A stretch of 64,000 nucleotides of DNA, taken from contig NZ_JBQKUO010000003.1 in the NCBI RefSeq assembly GCF_052156635.1, positions 496,001 to 560,000 of the forward strand. Reading direction: 5' to 3'. Shown here one piece after another: positions 44,566 to 52,781 of the stretch (position 1 is its first letter; every line of letters starts with the position of its first letter). Both the position numbers and the translations under genes were made by a program. The notes beneath the pieces were generated by a model, which worked only from the letters and a program-made list of their open reading frames with translations, was not told where the DNA came from and did no database searches. This DNA comes from Nitrospina sp052156635 (GTDB lineage: Bacteria; Nitrospinota; Nitrospinia; Nitrospinales; Nitrospinaceae).

Positions 44566-46143
44566 ATGAGAAAGTTAGTTCATCTTGGCATACCAGAGAG
44601 GCAATTTTTAAAATATGATTTTCTCCTCAAATCTCCATGGCTTCAAAAATTACTAGAAAAATTAACTTTCAATTGCCCCGAGACCTATACTGAGATTTTA
44701 AAAATATTAGAAAAAGTGGATAAGAATGAATCTGCTTTTCTTTTATTTCTTTCCGATTATCAAAAACAAAAAATAAAAAACCAAATTAACCTTAATTTAA
44801 AAACCTTAGCAATTTATTACCCTACCTCCGCTTATCGCTTAAACCTTGGAAGCGAAGATATGTATCAGGCTATTCGGGACCAGGGCTACAATGTAATTTA
44901 CCTTTTCGGCGAATTAGCTAACGATGAATTTGAAAAAAGGCCGATGTCCTTTTATGCTGGGCATGACATCGTAGGACATTTAGATTTTGTTGATACATTC
45001 ATTATTCCCACATTAACTCCTGGCCTACCAAAATGCTCCAAAAAAGTACTATTTGTTCATGATATTTATGACTCTCCACGCGGAATTGCCGAAGCCCCCA
45101 GTCCTGCCAAACCCGGTAAGGCACAAAGAGTATCCCCTTTAATCGATGAATTAGATTATACAGTTCTACCTTGTACCGCCTTAATGCCAAAATCCAACAA
45201 ATCAGAATTAATAAGAAAAAAGCCTTTGTGCCGAATACCCGGGGGATACATAAAGCTAGATGAAAATATTAAACAATTTGAGAACCTCAATACTTCCATA
45301 GACTCTATTATCTATGCTCCCACAGTTCACAAAGACCATTTTTACGATTATGTCTCGGTTCCACACTTCGGGTCTCAAATTATCCAAGTGTTGCTTGAAA
45401 GTTTTCCTGAATACAAAATAATATTTCGTCCCCATCCGCACACAGTTGATTCTCCTGAAGTTCAAAAAGTCGCAAACAGCTTCGCAAACCAATCCCGATT
45501 TGAATTTGACACTACGCCGAGCTTTTATATGAATAATTATGCCCGATCCAAGCTTATGGTTACCGACATGTCTGGCACAGCATTTACATTTGCCTTCACC
45601 ACCCTAAGACCGGTTATTTTCTTTTCTCATAATGATCATAACGTTGAAAATGTATTTGGCAAAATTTCTTACTTTAAGGATCGAAAAAAAATTGGGCATG
45701 TTGTTGCAAACATTTCTTCCTTACGAGAAAAGATTAATTATATTTTAGAAAATTACTCTAAATGGTCCGCAAAAATCCAGAGCTTCAGGGACGGTGTGAT
45801 CTTTAACATTGGGAAAGCGGAAGACTACTTGGCTAAAAATATACCTTACATCATGGAGGACAAAAAGCATCCAGAATGGCAATACGTTAATTGCCCGATA
45901 ATCCCACTTGACGATGAAGATGACCCTAATAATAAGGTTAAAACAATTAATCCAGTTTTAATGGAGGAAGGCTATAAAGGTTTTAATATTATTTTTTTTG
46001 GAAACAAGTTTTACGGATTGCCACAAGAGGAGGGAGAGTTCAAATTCGAAAAAGTTCGGAATCAAGAATATAGTTATTGTGTAGAAACCGACTCATATTT
46101 GGAAGTTAAACAAGTTATTGATGATTATTTACTGAAAAAATAA
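44566..46143 (+). CDS. CDP-glycerol-transferase-like GT-B protein with C-terminal YNIV/GLPQ domain
   Basis: 525 residues, a paralogue of the protein at 33056-35047 but without the coiled-coil tail. Core motifs: TLAIYYPTSAYRL, VLFVHDIYDS, APTVHKDHFYDYVSVP, IIFRPHPHTVDSPEV and MVTDMSGTAFTFAFTTLRPVIFFSHND, as in TagF/TagB-type polyol-phosphate transferases. The last ~60 residues (45955-46140) carry one YNIV/GLPQ domain, FNIIFFGNKFYGLPQEEG. It is the last gene of the AT-rich island. The acceptor and the polyol cannot be told. Confidence 0.8.
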   Translation: MRKLVHLGIPERQFLKYDFLLKSPWLQKLLEKLTFNCPETYTEILKILEKVDKNESAFLLFLSDYQKQKIKNQINLNLKTLAIYYPTSAYRLNLGSEDMYQAIRDQGYNVIYLFGELANDEFEKRPMSFYAGHDIVGHLDFVDTFIIPTLTPGLPKCSKKVLFVHDIYDSPRGIAEAPSPAKPGKAQRVSPLIDELDYTVLPCTALMPKSNKSELIRKKPLCRIPGGYIKLDENIKQFENLNTSIDSIIYAPTVHKDHFYDYVSVPHFGSQIIQVLLESFPEYKIIFRPHPHTVDSPEVQKVANSFANQSRFEFDTTPSFYMNNYARSKLMVTDMSGTAFTFAFTTLRPVIFFSHNDHNVENVFGKISYFKDRKKIGHVVANISSLREKINYILENYSKWSAKIQSFRDGVIFNIGKAEDYLAKNIPYIMEDKKHPEWQYVNCPIIPLDDEDDPNNKVKTINPVLMEEGYKGFNIIFFGNKFYGLPQEEGEFKFEKVRNQEYSYCVETDSYLEVKQVIDDYLLKK

Positions 46144-46461
46144 ACGTTTTTAACGCATAAATGGTCCACAATTATTTTTTTAAGTTAATGTTTTGATGCT
46201 TTCCATGTTGGAGGCCTTAGTGCGACACTCAGTCCCACCTCGGCCAGTCCCGCCAGCACAGTTTTCCAGTTCATACCTCCGCCTTTCTGCAACGCCGTTG
46301 AATATCCGATTCTAATACAGAGATTGTCCGGAAGAAACGGCAATCGCTCAACCGATACAACCCTAATGATTTTGGAATTCCTTACAAGCCTCCGGTATAG
46401 TTGTCCCGTTCGCCCCGGGGACGTCTTTGCTTTTCCCCCTTGTTCCATTCACGGTTCGCGC
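46144..46461. other. Island-right border, composition switch
   Basis: The first ~50 bases are AT-rich, as in the island; from about 46195 the sequence turns GC-rich. A short minus-strand frame at the junction is listed separately. No direct repeat, tRNA or integrase marks the border. Confidence 0.5.
46185..46274 (-). pseudogene. Possible 5' gene remnant at the island border (29 codons)
   Basis: The frame reads MNWKTVLAGLAEVGLSVAL and then a tail ending in TAA exactly where the AT-rich DNA begins. AAAGGCGGAGGT lies immediately upstream of the ATG. This fits a gene truncated when the island was joined here, but such a short frame can arise by chance. Confidence 0.25.
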
Positions 46462-47922
46462 ATGGAAATTCTGTTCAAAAACGAACTGGCGGCACCGCCC
46501 AAGGTCAGCTTCATCCTGCTCGACTGGTCCTGCCGTGAAAGTTTCCACACGCTGGACTACCTGAACGACCAGGCCCTGCCGCGCAGCGATTACGAAATCC
46601 TCTGGATCGAGTTCTACAGCCGGCGTGCCCCGGAGATCGCCCGGTACCTGGAAGCCGACCTGAAGGCGGGCCGCCCGCCCCCGGTGGATCAATGGATCGT
46701 GCTCGATTTCCCGGAGGCCCTGTACTACCACAAGCACCTCATGTACAACGTCGGCCTCGCGGCCGCGCGCGGTGGCATCGTGACCTTCTGCGACTCCGAT
46801 GCAATGGTGCGTCCCACGTTCGTCCAAAGCATCGTCGAAACCTTCGAGAAGGAAACCGCAGCCGCTGATTCCCCCGGCATCGTCCTGCACCACGACGAGG
46901 TGCGCACCGCCGACCGGCGTCACTACCCGTTCGATCATCCCGCCTTCGAGGACCTGTTGAGCGGACCCTGCCTCAACTGGAACCCCGGGGCGCAGGCCAC
47001 CACGGGCCTGCTGGACAACGAAGACCCGCTTCACACGCTCAACTACGGTGCCTGCATGTCCGCACGGCGATCGGACCTCATCGCTCTCGGCGGCGCCGAC
47101 GAGCACGCGGACTACCTCGGCCACGTTTGCGGTCCCTACGAGATGACGTGGCGCCTGGTCAATGCCGGACAGCGCGAGGTGTGGCATCCATCGGAATTCC
47201 TTTACCACACCTGGCACCCGGGAACCGACGGCAGCCACGACCACCGCGGCCCGCACGACGGGCGGAACGTTTCCACCACGGCGCTGGCCCACCGCATCAC
47301 CGGAAGAACCCGACCCTTTCGCGAAAACGCCGCCATCCGCCTTCTGCGCGAAGGGGAAGAATCGCAGGATAACAGCGCACTCGTTCAACTGGCGGTCGAT
47401 CAGGCGGACACCACCTGCATGCAGAAGCCGCCCGGTGCCGCCCTGCCCCGGTTGAAGGCGCTGGATGCTTCCTTTTTGCGGAACGCGGCAGGAAGCTTTT
47501 TCGAGCGCGCCCGCCGCGCGCTGGCCACCCACCGCACCCCGCGCGATCTCGCCCGCGCGATGTTCATCACCCCGTTTTATTTTTTACGCGAACAAGTGCA
47601 CCAGAACAGCCAGTTCCACATCAACTGCGAAACTTTTCTCGACAACCTGGACGCAGAGAAAATCCCGTCCATCGCATTGTTCGGAAGTGGCGACGTGGCG
47701 GATAAGTTGTCGCGGCTGGCGCCCGGTCACCATGTACGGATCGAGGCGGTGTACGGACCCAACCCGGGAACCGCCGCTCACGGCCTGCACGTCCAGGAGG
47801 CGGAGAAGGCCGTTGAATTTGCTGGACCGATCGTGATCGGCTCGCGGCAGGACGCGGAGCGTCTGGCAGGACAACTGCGCACATGGGGCGTGGATGCGGA
47901 CCGCATTCGGGTGGTGCTATAA
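46462..47922 (+). CDS. GT2-type glycosyltransferase, GC-rich paralogue with different C-terminus
   Basis: 486 residues. The N-terminal ~290 residues are very like those of the 26635 gene (VSFILLDWSCRESFHTLDYLND, VTFCDSDAMV with DxD, LNYGACMSARRSDLIALGGADEHADYLGHVCGPYEMTWRL). The C-terminal part is unrelated: a helical linker, then a Rossmann-like domain (SIALFGSGDVADKLSRL, residues ~405-480). ATG 46462 matches the paralogue's start. It uses the GC-rich codons of the flanks, unlike its island relative. It is the first gene of the right-hand GC-rich section. Confidence 0.85.
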   Translation: MEILFKNELAAPPKVSFILLDWSCRESFHTLDYLNDQALPRSDYEILWIEFYSRRAPEIARYLEADLKAGRPPPVDQWIVLDFPEALYYHKHLMYNVGLAAARGGIVTFCDSDAMVRPTFVQSIVETFEKETAAADSPGIVLHHDEVRTADRRHYPFDHPAFEDLLSGPCLNWNPGAQATTGLLDNEDPLHTLNYGACMSARRSDLIALGGADEHADYLGHVCGPYEMTWRLVNAGQREVWHPSEFLYHTWHPGTDGSHDHRGPHDGRNVSTTALAHRITGRTRPFRENAAIRLLREGEESQDNSALVQLAVDQADTTCMQKPPGAALPRLKALDASFLRNAAGSFFERARRALATHRTPRDLARAMFITPFYFLREQVHQNSQFHINCETFLDNLDAEKIPSIALFGSGDVADKLSRLAPGHHVRIEAVYGPNPGTAAHGLHVQEAEKAVEFAGPIVIGSRQDAERLAGQLRTWGVDADRIRVVL

Positions 47923-48131
47923 TCGGGTATCCGAAATAATTTGTCTCCTTCTGCCCATTTCCCTATTGGGAAACTACCAAATTTCAAAGAATCTCGTGCA
48001 AACCGGTTGTTATTCCGAATTTTTGTTAATACAATAGGACACCTCAAAAAACACGAAGGGGTGTTTCAATCAAGCAGCGGGGCCCATTCCCAATTTTTGT
48101 TTTTTTTCGGATCATCTAACCGGTCGCGATT

Positions 48132-49625
48132 ATGGACGTCCTCCTCGTCACACCGCCCAGCAAGGACCGCGTGTTCCAGCAATTGGGCCAGAGCCTGACC
48201 GCCATTGAAGTGCCGGTGTGGTCCATGCTGATGGCGACGTTCCTCGAACGGCACGGCCTGTCGGTGGAGATCCTCGACGCGGAAGCCGAGCAGATCGGGT
48301 ACGACGCGACCGCGAAACGCATCCTCGACGCCAACGCGGCGCTCACCGTGTTTGTCATCTACGGCCACCAGCCATCGGCCTCGACGCAGTGCATGCCCGC
48401 CGGACGCGAAGTGGCCCGGCGCATTCGCGATGCCGCCCCGCACCTGCCGACTCTCGTCATGGGCACGCACGCCTCCGCCCTCCCCGAACGCACACTTCTG
48501 GAAGAACCCTATACGTTCGTCTGCCATGGAGAAGGACCCTTTACGGTTTTGCGCCTGGTCGAAGCATTGAATGCGGGAGATCAGGACTGGGCCAAGGTTC
48601 CGGGTTTGACCCACCGTCTTGAAAACCGCGCGGCCTCCACCCCGGCGGCGGAAAACATCCGGGACCTCGACGCCGAAATACCCCGGCAGGCGTGGGAGAA
48701 GGTGGACATGACGAAGTACCGCGCCCACAACTGGCACTGCTTCGACCACATCCACGCGCGCCAGCCGTACGCCTCGATCCAGACCAGCCTCGGTTGCCCT
48801 TACAAATGCTCGTTCTGCTGTATCAACGCGCCCTTCGGCAAACCCAGCATCCGCTACTGGTCGCCCAAAACGGTGCTCGACCAGATCGACCTGCTGGTCA
48901 ACAGGCACGGCGTGACCAACATAAAAATCCCGGACGAGATGTTCGTGCTGAACGAAGAGCACGTCATCGGCATCTGCGACGGCATCATCGAACGCGGTTA
49001 CGATCTCAACATCTGGGCCTACGCCCGCGTCGATACGGTGAAAGACCGCTTCCTGGAAAAACTCCGGCGGGCCGGGTTTCGCTGGCTGGCGCTCGGCATC
49101 GAGTCGGGAAGCCAGTACGTGCGCGACGGTGTGGAGAAAGGCCGCTTCGGCGACACCGACATCCTGCGCGTCACCAACAAAATCCAGGAACACGGCATTT
49201 ACATCATCGCCAATTACATCTTCGGCCTGCCGGACGACACACACGCCAGCATGCAGGACACGCTCGACCTCGCGCTGGAGGTCAACGCCGAGTGGGCGAA
49301 TTTTTACTGCGCCATGGCCTACCCCGGCTCGCCGTTGTACGACCGCGCCAAACAGCTGAAACTGCCGCTGCCGGACGACTCCGACGGCCCGGGCTGGATC
49401 GGCTACTCGCAACACGCGTATGAATCGCTTCCCCTGCCGACGGACACGCTGACCGGGCAGGAGGTGCTGGATTTTCGCGACCAGGCATTCGACACCTATT
49501 TCACGCATCCACGTTTTCTGGACCGGGTGCGCGAGAAATTCGATGACGATGTCCTCCGGCACATCGAGGACATGGTGAAGATCAAAATTCAACGCAAGCA
49601 CCGCGACGCCCCGGTGGCGTCGTGA
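48132..49625 (+). CDS. B12-binding radical SAM protein
   Basis: 497 residues. The N-terminal cobalamin-type domain (DVLLVTPPSKDR, VMGTHASALPE, FVCHGEGPFTVL) is followed by a radical SAM core with SLGCPYKCSFCCI (CxxxCxxC) and GIESGSQYVRDGVEKG. It shares its architecture with the minus-strand gene at 2239-3843. Members include radical methyltransferases and ring-forming enzymes. It lies ahead of the E1 alpha/beta and nucleotide-sugar genes, so a sugar-modifying reaction is a reasonable guess, but the substrate is unknown. Confidence 0.87.
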   Translation: MDVLLVTPPSKDRVFQQLGQSLTAIEVPVWSMLMATFLERHGLSVEILDAEAEQIGYDATAKRILDANAALTVFVIYGHQPSASTQCMPAGREVARRIRDAAPHLPTLVMGTHASALPERTLLEEPYTFVCHGEGPFTVLRLVEALNAGDQDWAKVPGLTHRLENRAASTPAAENIRDLDAEIPRQAWEKVDMTKYRAHNWHCFDHIHARQPYASIQTSLGCPYKCSFCCINAPFGKPSIRYWSPKTVLDQIDLLVNRHGVTNIKIPDEMFVLNEEHVIGICDGIIERGYDLNIWAYARVDTVKDRFLEKLRRAGFRWLALGIESGSQYVRDGVEKGRFGDTDILRVTNKIQEHGIYIIANYIFGLPDDTHASMQDTLDLALEVNAEWANFYCAMAYPGSPLYDRAKQLKLPLPDDSDGPGWIGYSQHAYESLPLPTDTLTGQEVLDFRDQAFDTYFTHPRFLDRVREKFDDDVLRHIEDMVKIKIQRKHRDAPVAS

Positions 49626-49677
49626 CCGCATCAGGCAGTATGAAGTTATGAAATAAGACTGCGGAAGACTTTTCAAT

Positions 49678-50703
49678 ATGCTTCGATACAAGTACAGCGA
49701 TTTCGAATTCACCCCCGTTCCGAACGGCGGGCCCTCGCCGTCCGGAGAATTCCTGCTGGGGCTTTACCGCGACATGCTGCGCATCCGCATCATCGAGGAG
49801 GAAATCGAGAAGCGCTATCACGAAGACCAGATGAAAACACCGATCCACCTGGTTATCGGGCAGGAGGCGACGTCCGTCGGCGTCTGCGCCGCATTGCGCC
49901 AAACGGACCTGGTGTGGAGCAGCCACCGCACGCACGGCAACTACCTGGCCAAGGGCGGTGACCTCAAGGCCATGATGTCGGAGTTCTTCTGCCGCCAGAA
50001 CGGCTGCGCCGCCTCGCGCGGCGGCTCCATGCACCTGCTGGACAAGAGCGTCGGCTACGCCGGGTCCTCCGCCATCGTCGCCGGCGCGGTGCCCATCGCC
50101 ACCGGTTCCGCCTTCAGCGCCCAATACCTGAAAAAAGACCAGGTCAACGTCGTTTTCTTCGGCGATGCGGCGACGGAGGAAGGCGCGCTGTGGGAGGCGG
50201 TGAACTTCGCCGTGCTCAAGCAGCTGCCCATCGTCTACATCTGCGAAAACAATTTCTATTCCGTGTGCTCGTCCCTGGAAGTACGCCAGCCGCACATCCG
50301 CATCGACAAAAAGGCCGAGGCCTTCGGCATCCAGAGCCGCCGCGTCGATGGCACCAGGGTGCTGGACGTGCACGCGGTGACCCGGGAAGCGGTGGAACGT
50401 GCACGGAGCGGCGGCGGGCCGACGTTCATCGAATCGATTGCCTACCGATGGCGCGGCCACGGCGGTGCGGGCGACGACTCCGCCAGCGGGTACCGCGACC
50501 CGAAGGAGGTCGAGCACTGGCAGGCGTTCTGCCCCATCGAAAACCTGTCACGCACGCTCAAGGAAAACGGTTTGCTCGACGACGCGAGGGTGGAAACCCT
50601 GCGGCAGGAAATCGTGAACGAATTTATGGAAGCCCTGCACCATGCGGAAACCAGCCCGGACCCCGGTCCGGAAGACCTGATGACGCATGTGTACAGCGAT
50701 TGA
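49678..50703 (+). CDS. TPP-dependent dehydrogenase E1 alpha-like subunit
   Basis: 341 residues. Features of the 2-oxoacid dehydrogenase E1 alpha/acetoin dehydrogenase alpha family are RHRTHG-like WSSHRTHGNYLAKGGD, RGGSMHLLDKSVGYAGSS, and a TPP motif FFGDAATEEG...ICENN, with GDA in place of the usual GDG. It is followed 15 bases later by the beta subunit gene, so together they form one heterotetrameric TPP enzyme. No E2/E3 genes accompany them. Amid nucleotide-sugar genes the pair may act on a sugar or a two-carbon unit and not central metabolism. Confidence 0.85.
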   Translation: MLRYKYSDFEFTPVPNGGPSPSGEFLLGLYRDMLRIRIIEEEIEKRYHEDQMKTPIHLVIGQEATSVGVCAALRQTDLVWSSHRTHGNYLAKGGDLKAMMSEFFCRQNGCAASRGGSMHLLDKSVGYAGSSAIVAGAVPIATGSAFSAQYLKKDQVNVVFFGDAATEEGALWEAVNFAVLKQLPIVYICENNFYSVCSSLEVRQPHIRIDKKAEAFGIQSRRVDGTRVLDVHAVTREAVERARSGGGPTFIESIAYRWRGHGGAGDDSASGYRDPKEVEHWQAFCPIENLSRTLKENGLLDDARVETLRQEIVNEFMEALHHAETSPDPGPEDLMTHVYSD

Positions 50704-50718
50704 GGGAGGAGAAACCGG

Positions 50719-51759
50719 ATGCCCTGGGCGGAAGCGCTGATTGCCAAGAAGACGGTGGACAAGGCCCCCGAAGGGGAAGGCCGGGTTCTGACCTATGTCG
50801 ATGCCCTGCGCGAAGCATTGGCCATCGCCCTCGACCTCGACCCGAAAGTCTTCGTCCTCGGCCAGGGCGTGAACGACGCGCGCGGCATGTTCGGCGTCAC
50901 CACCGGCCTCAACAAGGACTTCGGCGAGCACCGCGTGTTCGACACGCCGCTCTCCGAGGAAGGGTTGACGGGCATCTGTACCGGAGCGGCCCTGAACGGC
51001 GCGCGTCCGGTGTACCTGCACAACCGCCCCGACTTTTTACTGCTCGCGTTCAACCAGATCGTCACGCACGCGAGCAAGTTCCATTACATCGACCACGGCC
51101 AGTCCAAGGTGCCGTGGGTCATCTGGGCGGCGATCGGCCGCGGCTGGGGTTCCGGATCCCAGCACTCGCAGGCCATCCAGGGCATGCTGCTGGGCGTTCC
51201 GGGATTGAAGATCATCATGCCCAGCACGGCGTACGATGCGAAGGGACTCATGCTCGCCGCCATCGCCGACAACAATCCCGTGCTCATCTTCGAACACCGC
51301 TGGGCGATGAAGACCAAAGGCATCGTGCCGGAAGGCATCTACCGCGTGCCCATCGGCAAAGGCGTGTACCGCGCGCACGGCGAACACCTGACCATCGTCG
51401 GCACCTCGCACGCACTCCTGCTGGCGCAGGATGCGCTGGACGATCTCAAATCCGAGGGCATCACCGCCGATGTCATCGACCTGCGCACGCTCAAGCCATT
51501 GGATGAGGACATCATCCTCGAGTCGGTGAAGAAAACGGGAAAACTGCTGGTCGTCGATACGGGCTGGTCCACGGGCGGCGTGTGCGCGGAGATCGGTTGC
51601 CTCGTGGCCGAGAAAGCCTTCGAACACCTCAAGGCCCCGGTCAAGCGCATCGGCCTGCCGGACGCGCCGACGCCCGCGGGCTACACGCTGGAACAGTATT
51701 ATTACCCGGACAAGGAACGCATCGCCCAGGCCATCCGCGACCTGGTGAAGCGAGCATAA
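50719..51759 (+). CDS. TPP-dependent dehydrogenase E1 beta-like subunit
   Basis: 346 residues. Typical features are EALAIALDLDPKVFVLGQGV, DTPLSEEGLTGICTGAALNGARPVYLHNRPDF, GRGWGSGSQHSQA and TDVIDLRTLKPLD-like VIDLRTLKPLDEDI; the last part is a transketolase C-terminal domain. GAGGGAGGAG precedes the start. A terminator-like hairpin lies just downstream at 51770-51786. It is the partner of the alpha subunit above. Similar E1 pairs without E2 are known in sugar-branching pathways; such a role here is unproven. Confidence 0.85.
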   Translation: MPWAEALIAKKTVDKAPEGEGRVLTYVDALREALAIALDLDPKVFVLGQGVNDARGMFGVTTGLNKDFGEHRVFDTPLSEEGLTGICTGAALNGARPVYLHNRPDFLLLAFNQIVTHASKFHYIDHGQSKVPWVIWAAIGRGWGSGSQHSQAIQGMLLGVPGLKIIMPSTAYDAKGLMLAAIADNNPVLIFEHRWAMKTKGIVPEGIYRVPIGKGVYRAHGEHLTIVGTSHALLLAQDALDDLKSEGITADVIDLRTLKPLDEDIILESVKKTGKLLVVDTGWSTGGVCAEIGCLVAEKAFEHLKAPVKRIGLPDAPTPAGYTLEQYYYPDKERIAQAIRDLVKRA

Positions 51760-51769
51760 AACAACACGC

Positions 51770-51786
51770 ACGCCTGCGGGCGTTTT
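51770..51786 (+). terminator. Weak terminator-like hairpin
   Basis: ACGCC (51770-51774) and GGCGT (51779-51783) enclose TGCG, followed by TTTT. It lies between the E1 beta gene and the SDR gene. The stem is short, so partial termination at best is likely. Confidence 0.3.
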
Positions 51787-51801
51787 GAAAGAAAGCGATT
51801 C

Positions 51802-52734
51802 ATGAACATTCTGGTTACCGGAGGGGCGGGGTACATCGGGTCGGTGCTGGTGCCGATGCTGCTGGAAGCGGGCCACACCGTGACGGTGGTGGACACGCTG
51901 ATGTACAACCAGACCTCGCTCATCGACTGCTGTCACCACAAAAACTTCACTTTCATCAACGGCGACGCGCGCGACCGCGACCGGCTGAAGGACCTGCTGA
52001 AAGACGCGGATGCGGTTTTTCCACTCGCCTGCCTGACCGGCGCCCCTTTGTGTACGCGCGACCCGTACGGCGCGCAGTCGGTGAACTTCGACGCCATCCA
52101 GAGCATTCTCGAACTGCGCAGGCCGTCGCAGCGGATCGTCTTCCCCACCACCAACAGCGGTTATGGTGTGGGACAGAACGGCATTCACTGCACGGAGGAA
52201 ACGCCGCTCAATCCCATCTCGCTCTACGGCAGGCTGAAGGTGGAAATCGAAAAGATATTGCTGGCTTCAGAAAACTGCATCACGCTCCGCTTCGCCACGC
52301 TGTTCGGCTTGAGTCCGCGCATGCGGCTGGACCTGCTGGTGAACGATTTCACCTACCGCGCCGTGCACGACCGCTTCATCATCCTGTTCGAGGCGCATTT
52401 CAAGCGCAACTACCTGCACGTGCGCGACGCGGCGCGTTCGTTCATGCACAGCCTCGATCACTTCGACGCGATGAAGGGCCAGGCCTACAACGTGGGCCTC
52501 AGCGACGCCAACCTGAGCAAGCTGGAGCTGTGCCAGGAAATCAAAAAGCACGTCCCGGAGTTTTATTTCACCGAGGCGGACGTGGGAGAAGACATCGACA
52601 AGCGCAACTACATTGTCAGCAATGCAAAAATCGAGGCCACCGGTTTCAAACCGCAACACTCGCTGACCGAAGGCATTGCCGAGTTGGTTAAAGGGTACCG
52701 CATTCTGAAAAGGAACCAGTTCGCCAACGTATAG
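51802..52734 (+). CDS. NAD-dependent epimerase/dehydratase (extended SDR)
   Basis: 310 residues. NILVTGGAGYIGSVLVPML is the cofactor motif, VVDTLMYNQ follows the second strand, TTNSGYG replaces the usual SS motif region, and LYGRLK gives YxxxK. LHVRDAARSF and AYNVGLS are typical of nucleotide-sugar epimerases. It lies after the TPP enzyme genes and before the heptose kinase-like gene. The substrate is probably a nucleotide-sugar such as GDP- or UDP-heptose/hexose. Confidence 0.88.
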   Translation: MNILVTGGAGYIGSVLVPMLLEAGHTVTVVDTLMYNQTSLIDCCHHKNFTFINGDARDRDRLKDLLKDADAVFPLACLTGAPLCTRDPYGAQSVNFDAIQSILELRRPSQRIVFPTTNSGYGVGQNGIHCTEETPLNPISLYGRLKVEIEKILLASENCITLRFATLFGLSPRMRLDLLVNDFTYRAVHDRFIILFEAHFKRNYLHVRDAARSFMHSLDHFDAMKGQAYNVGLSDANLSKLELCQEIKKHVPEFYFTEADVGEDIDKRNYIVSNAKIEATGFKPQHSLTEGIAELVKGYRILKRNQFANV

Positions 52735-52781
52735 AAGCAGAACATAATATTCGCGGGTAACTTTCAGGGGGAGGAAGGGGC

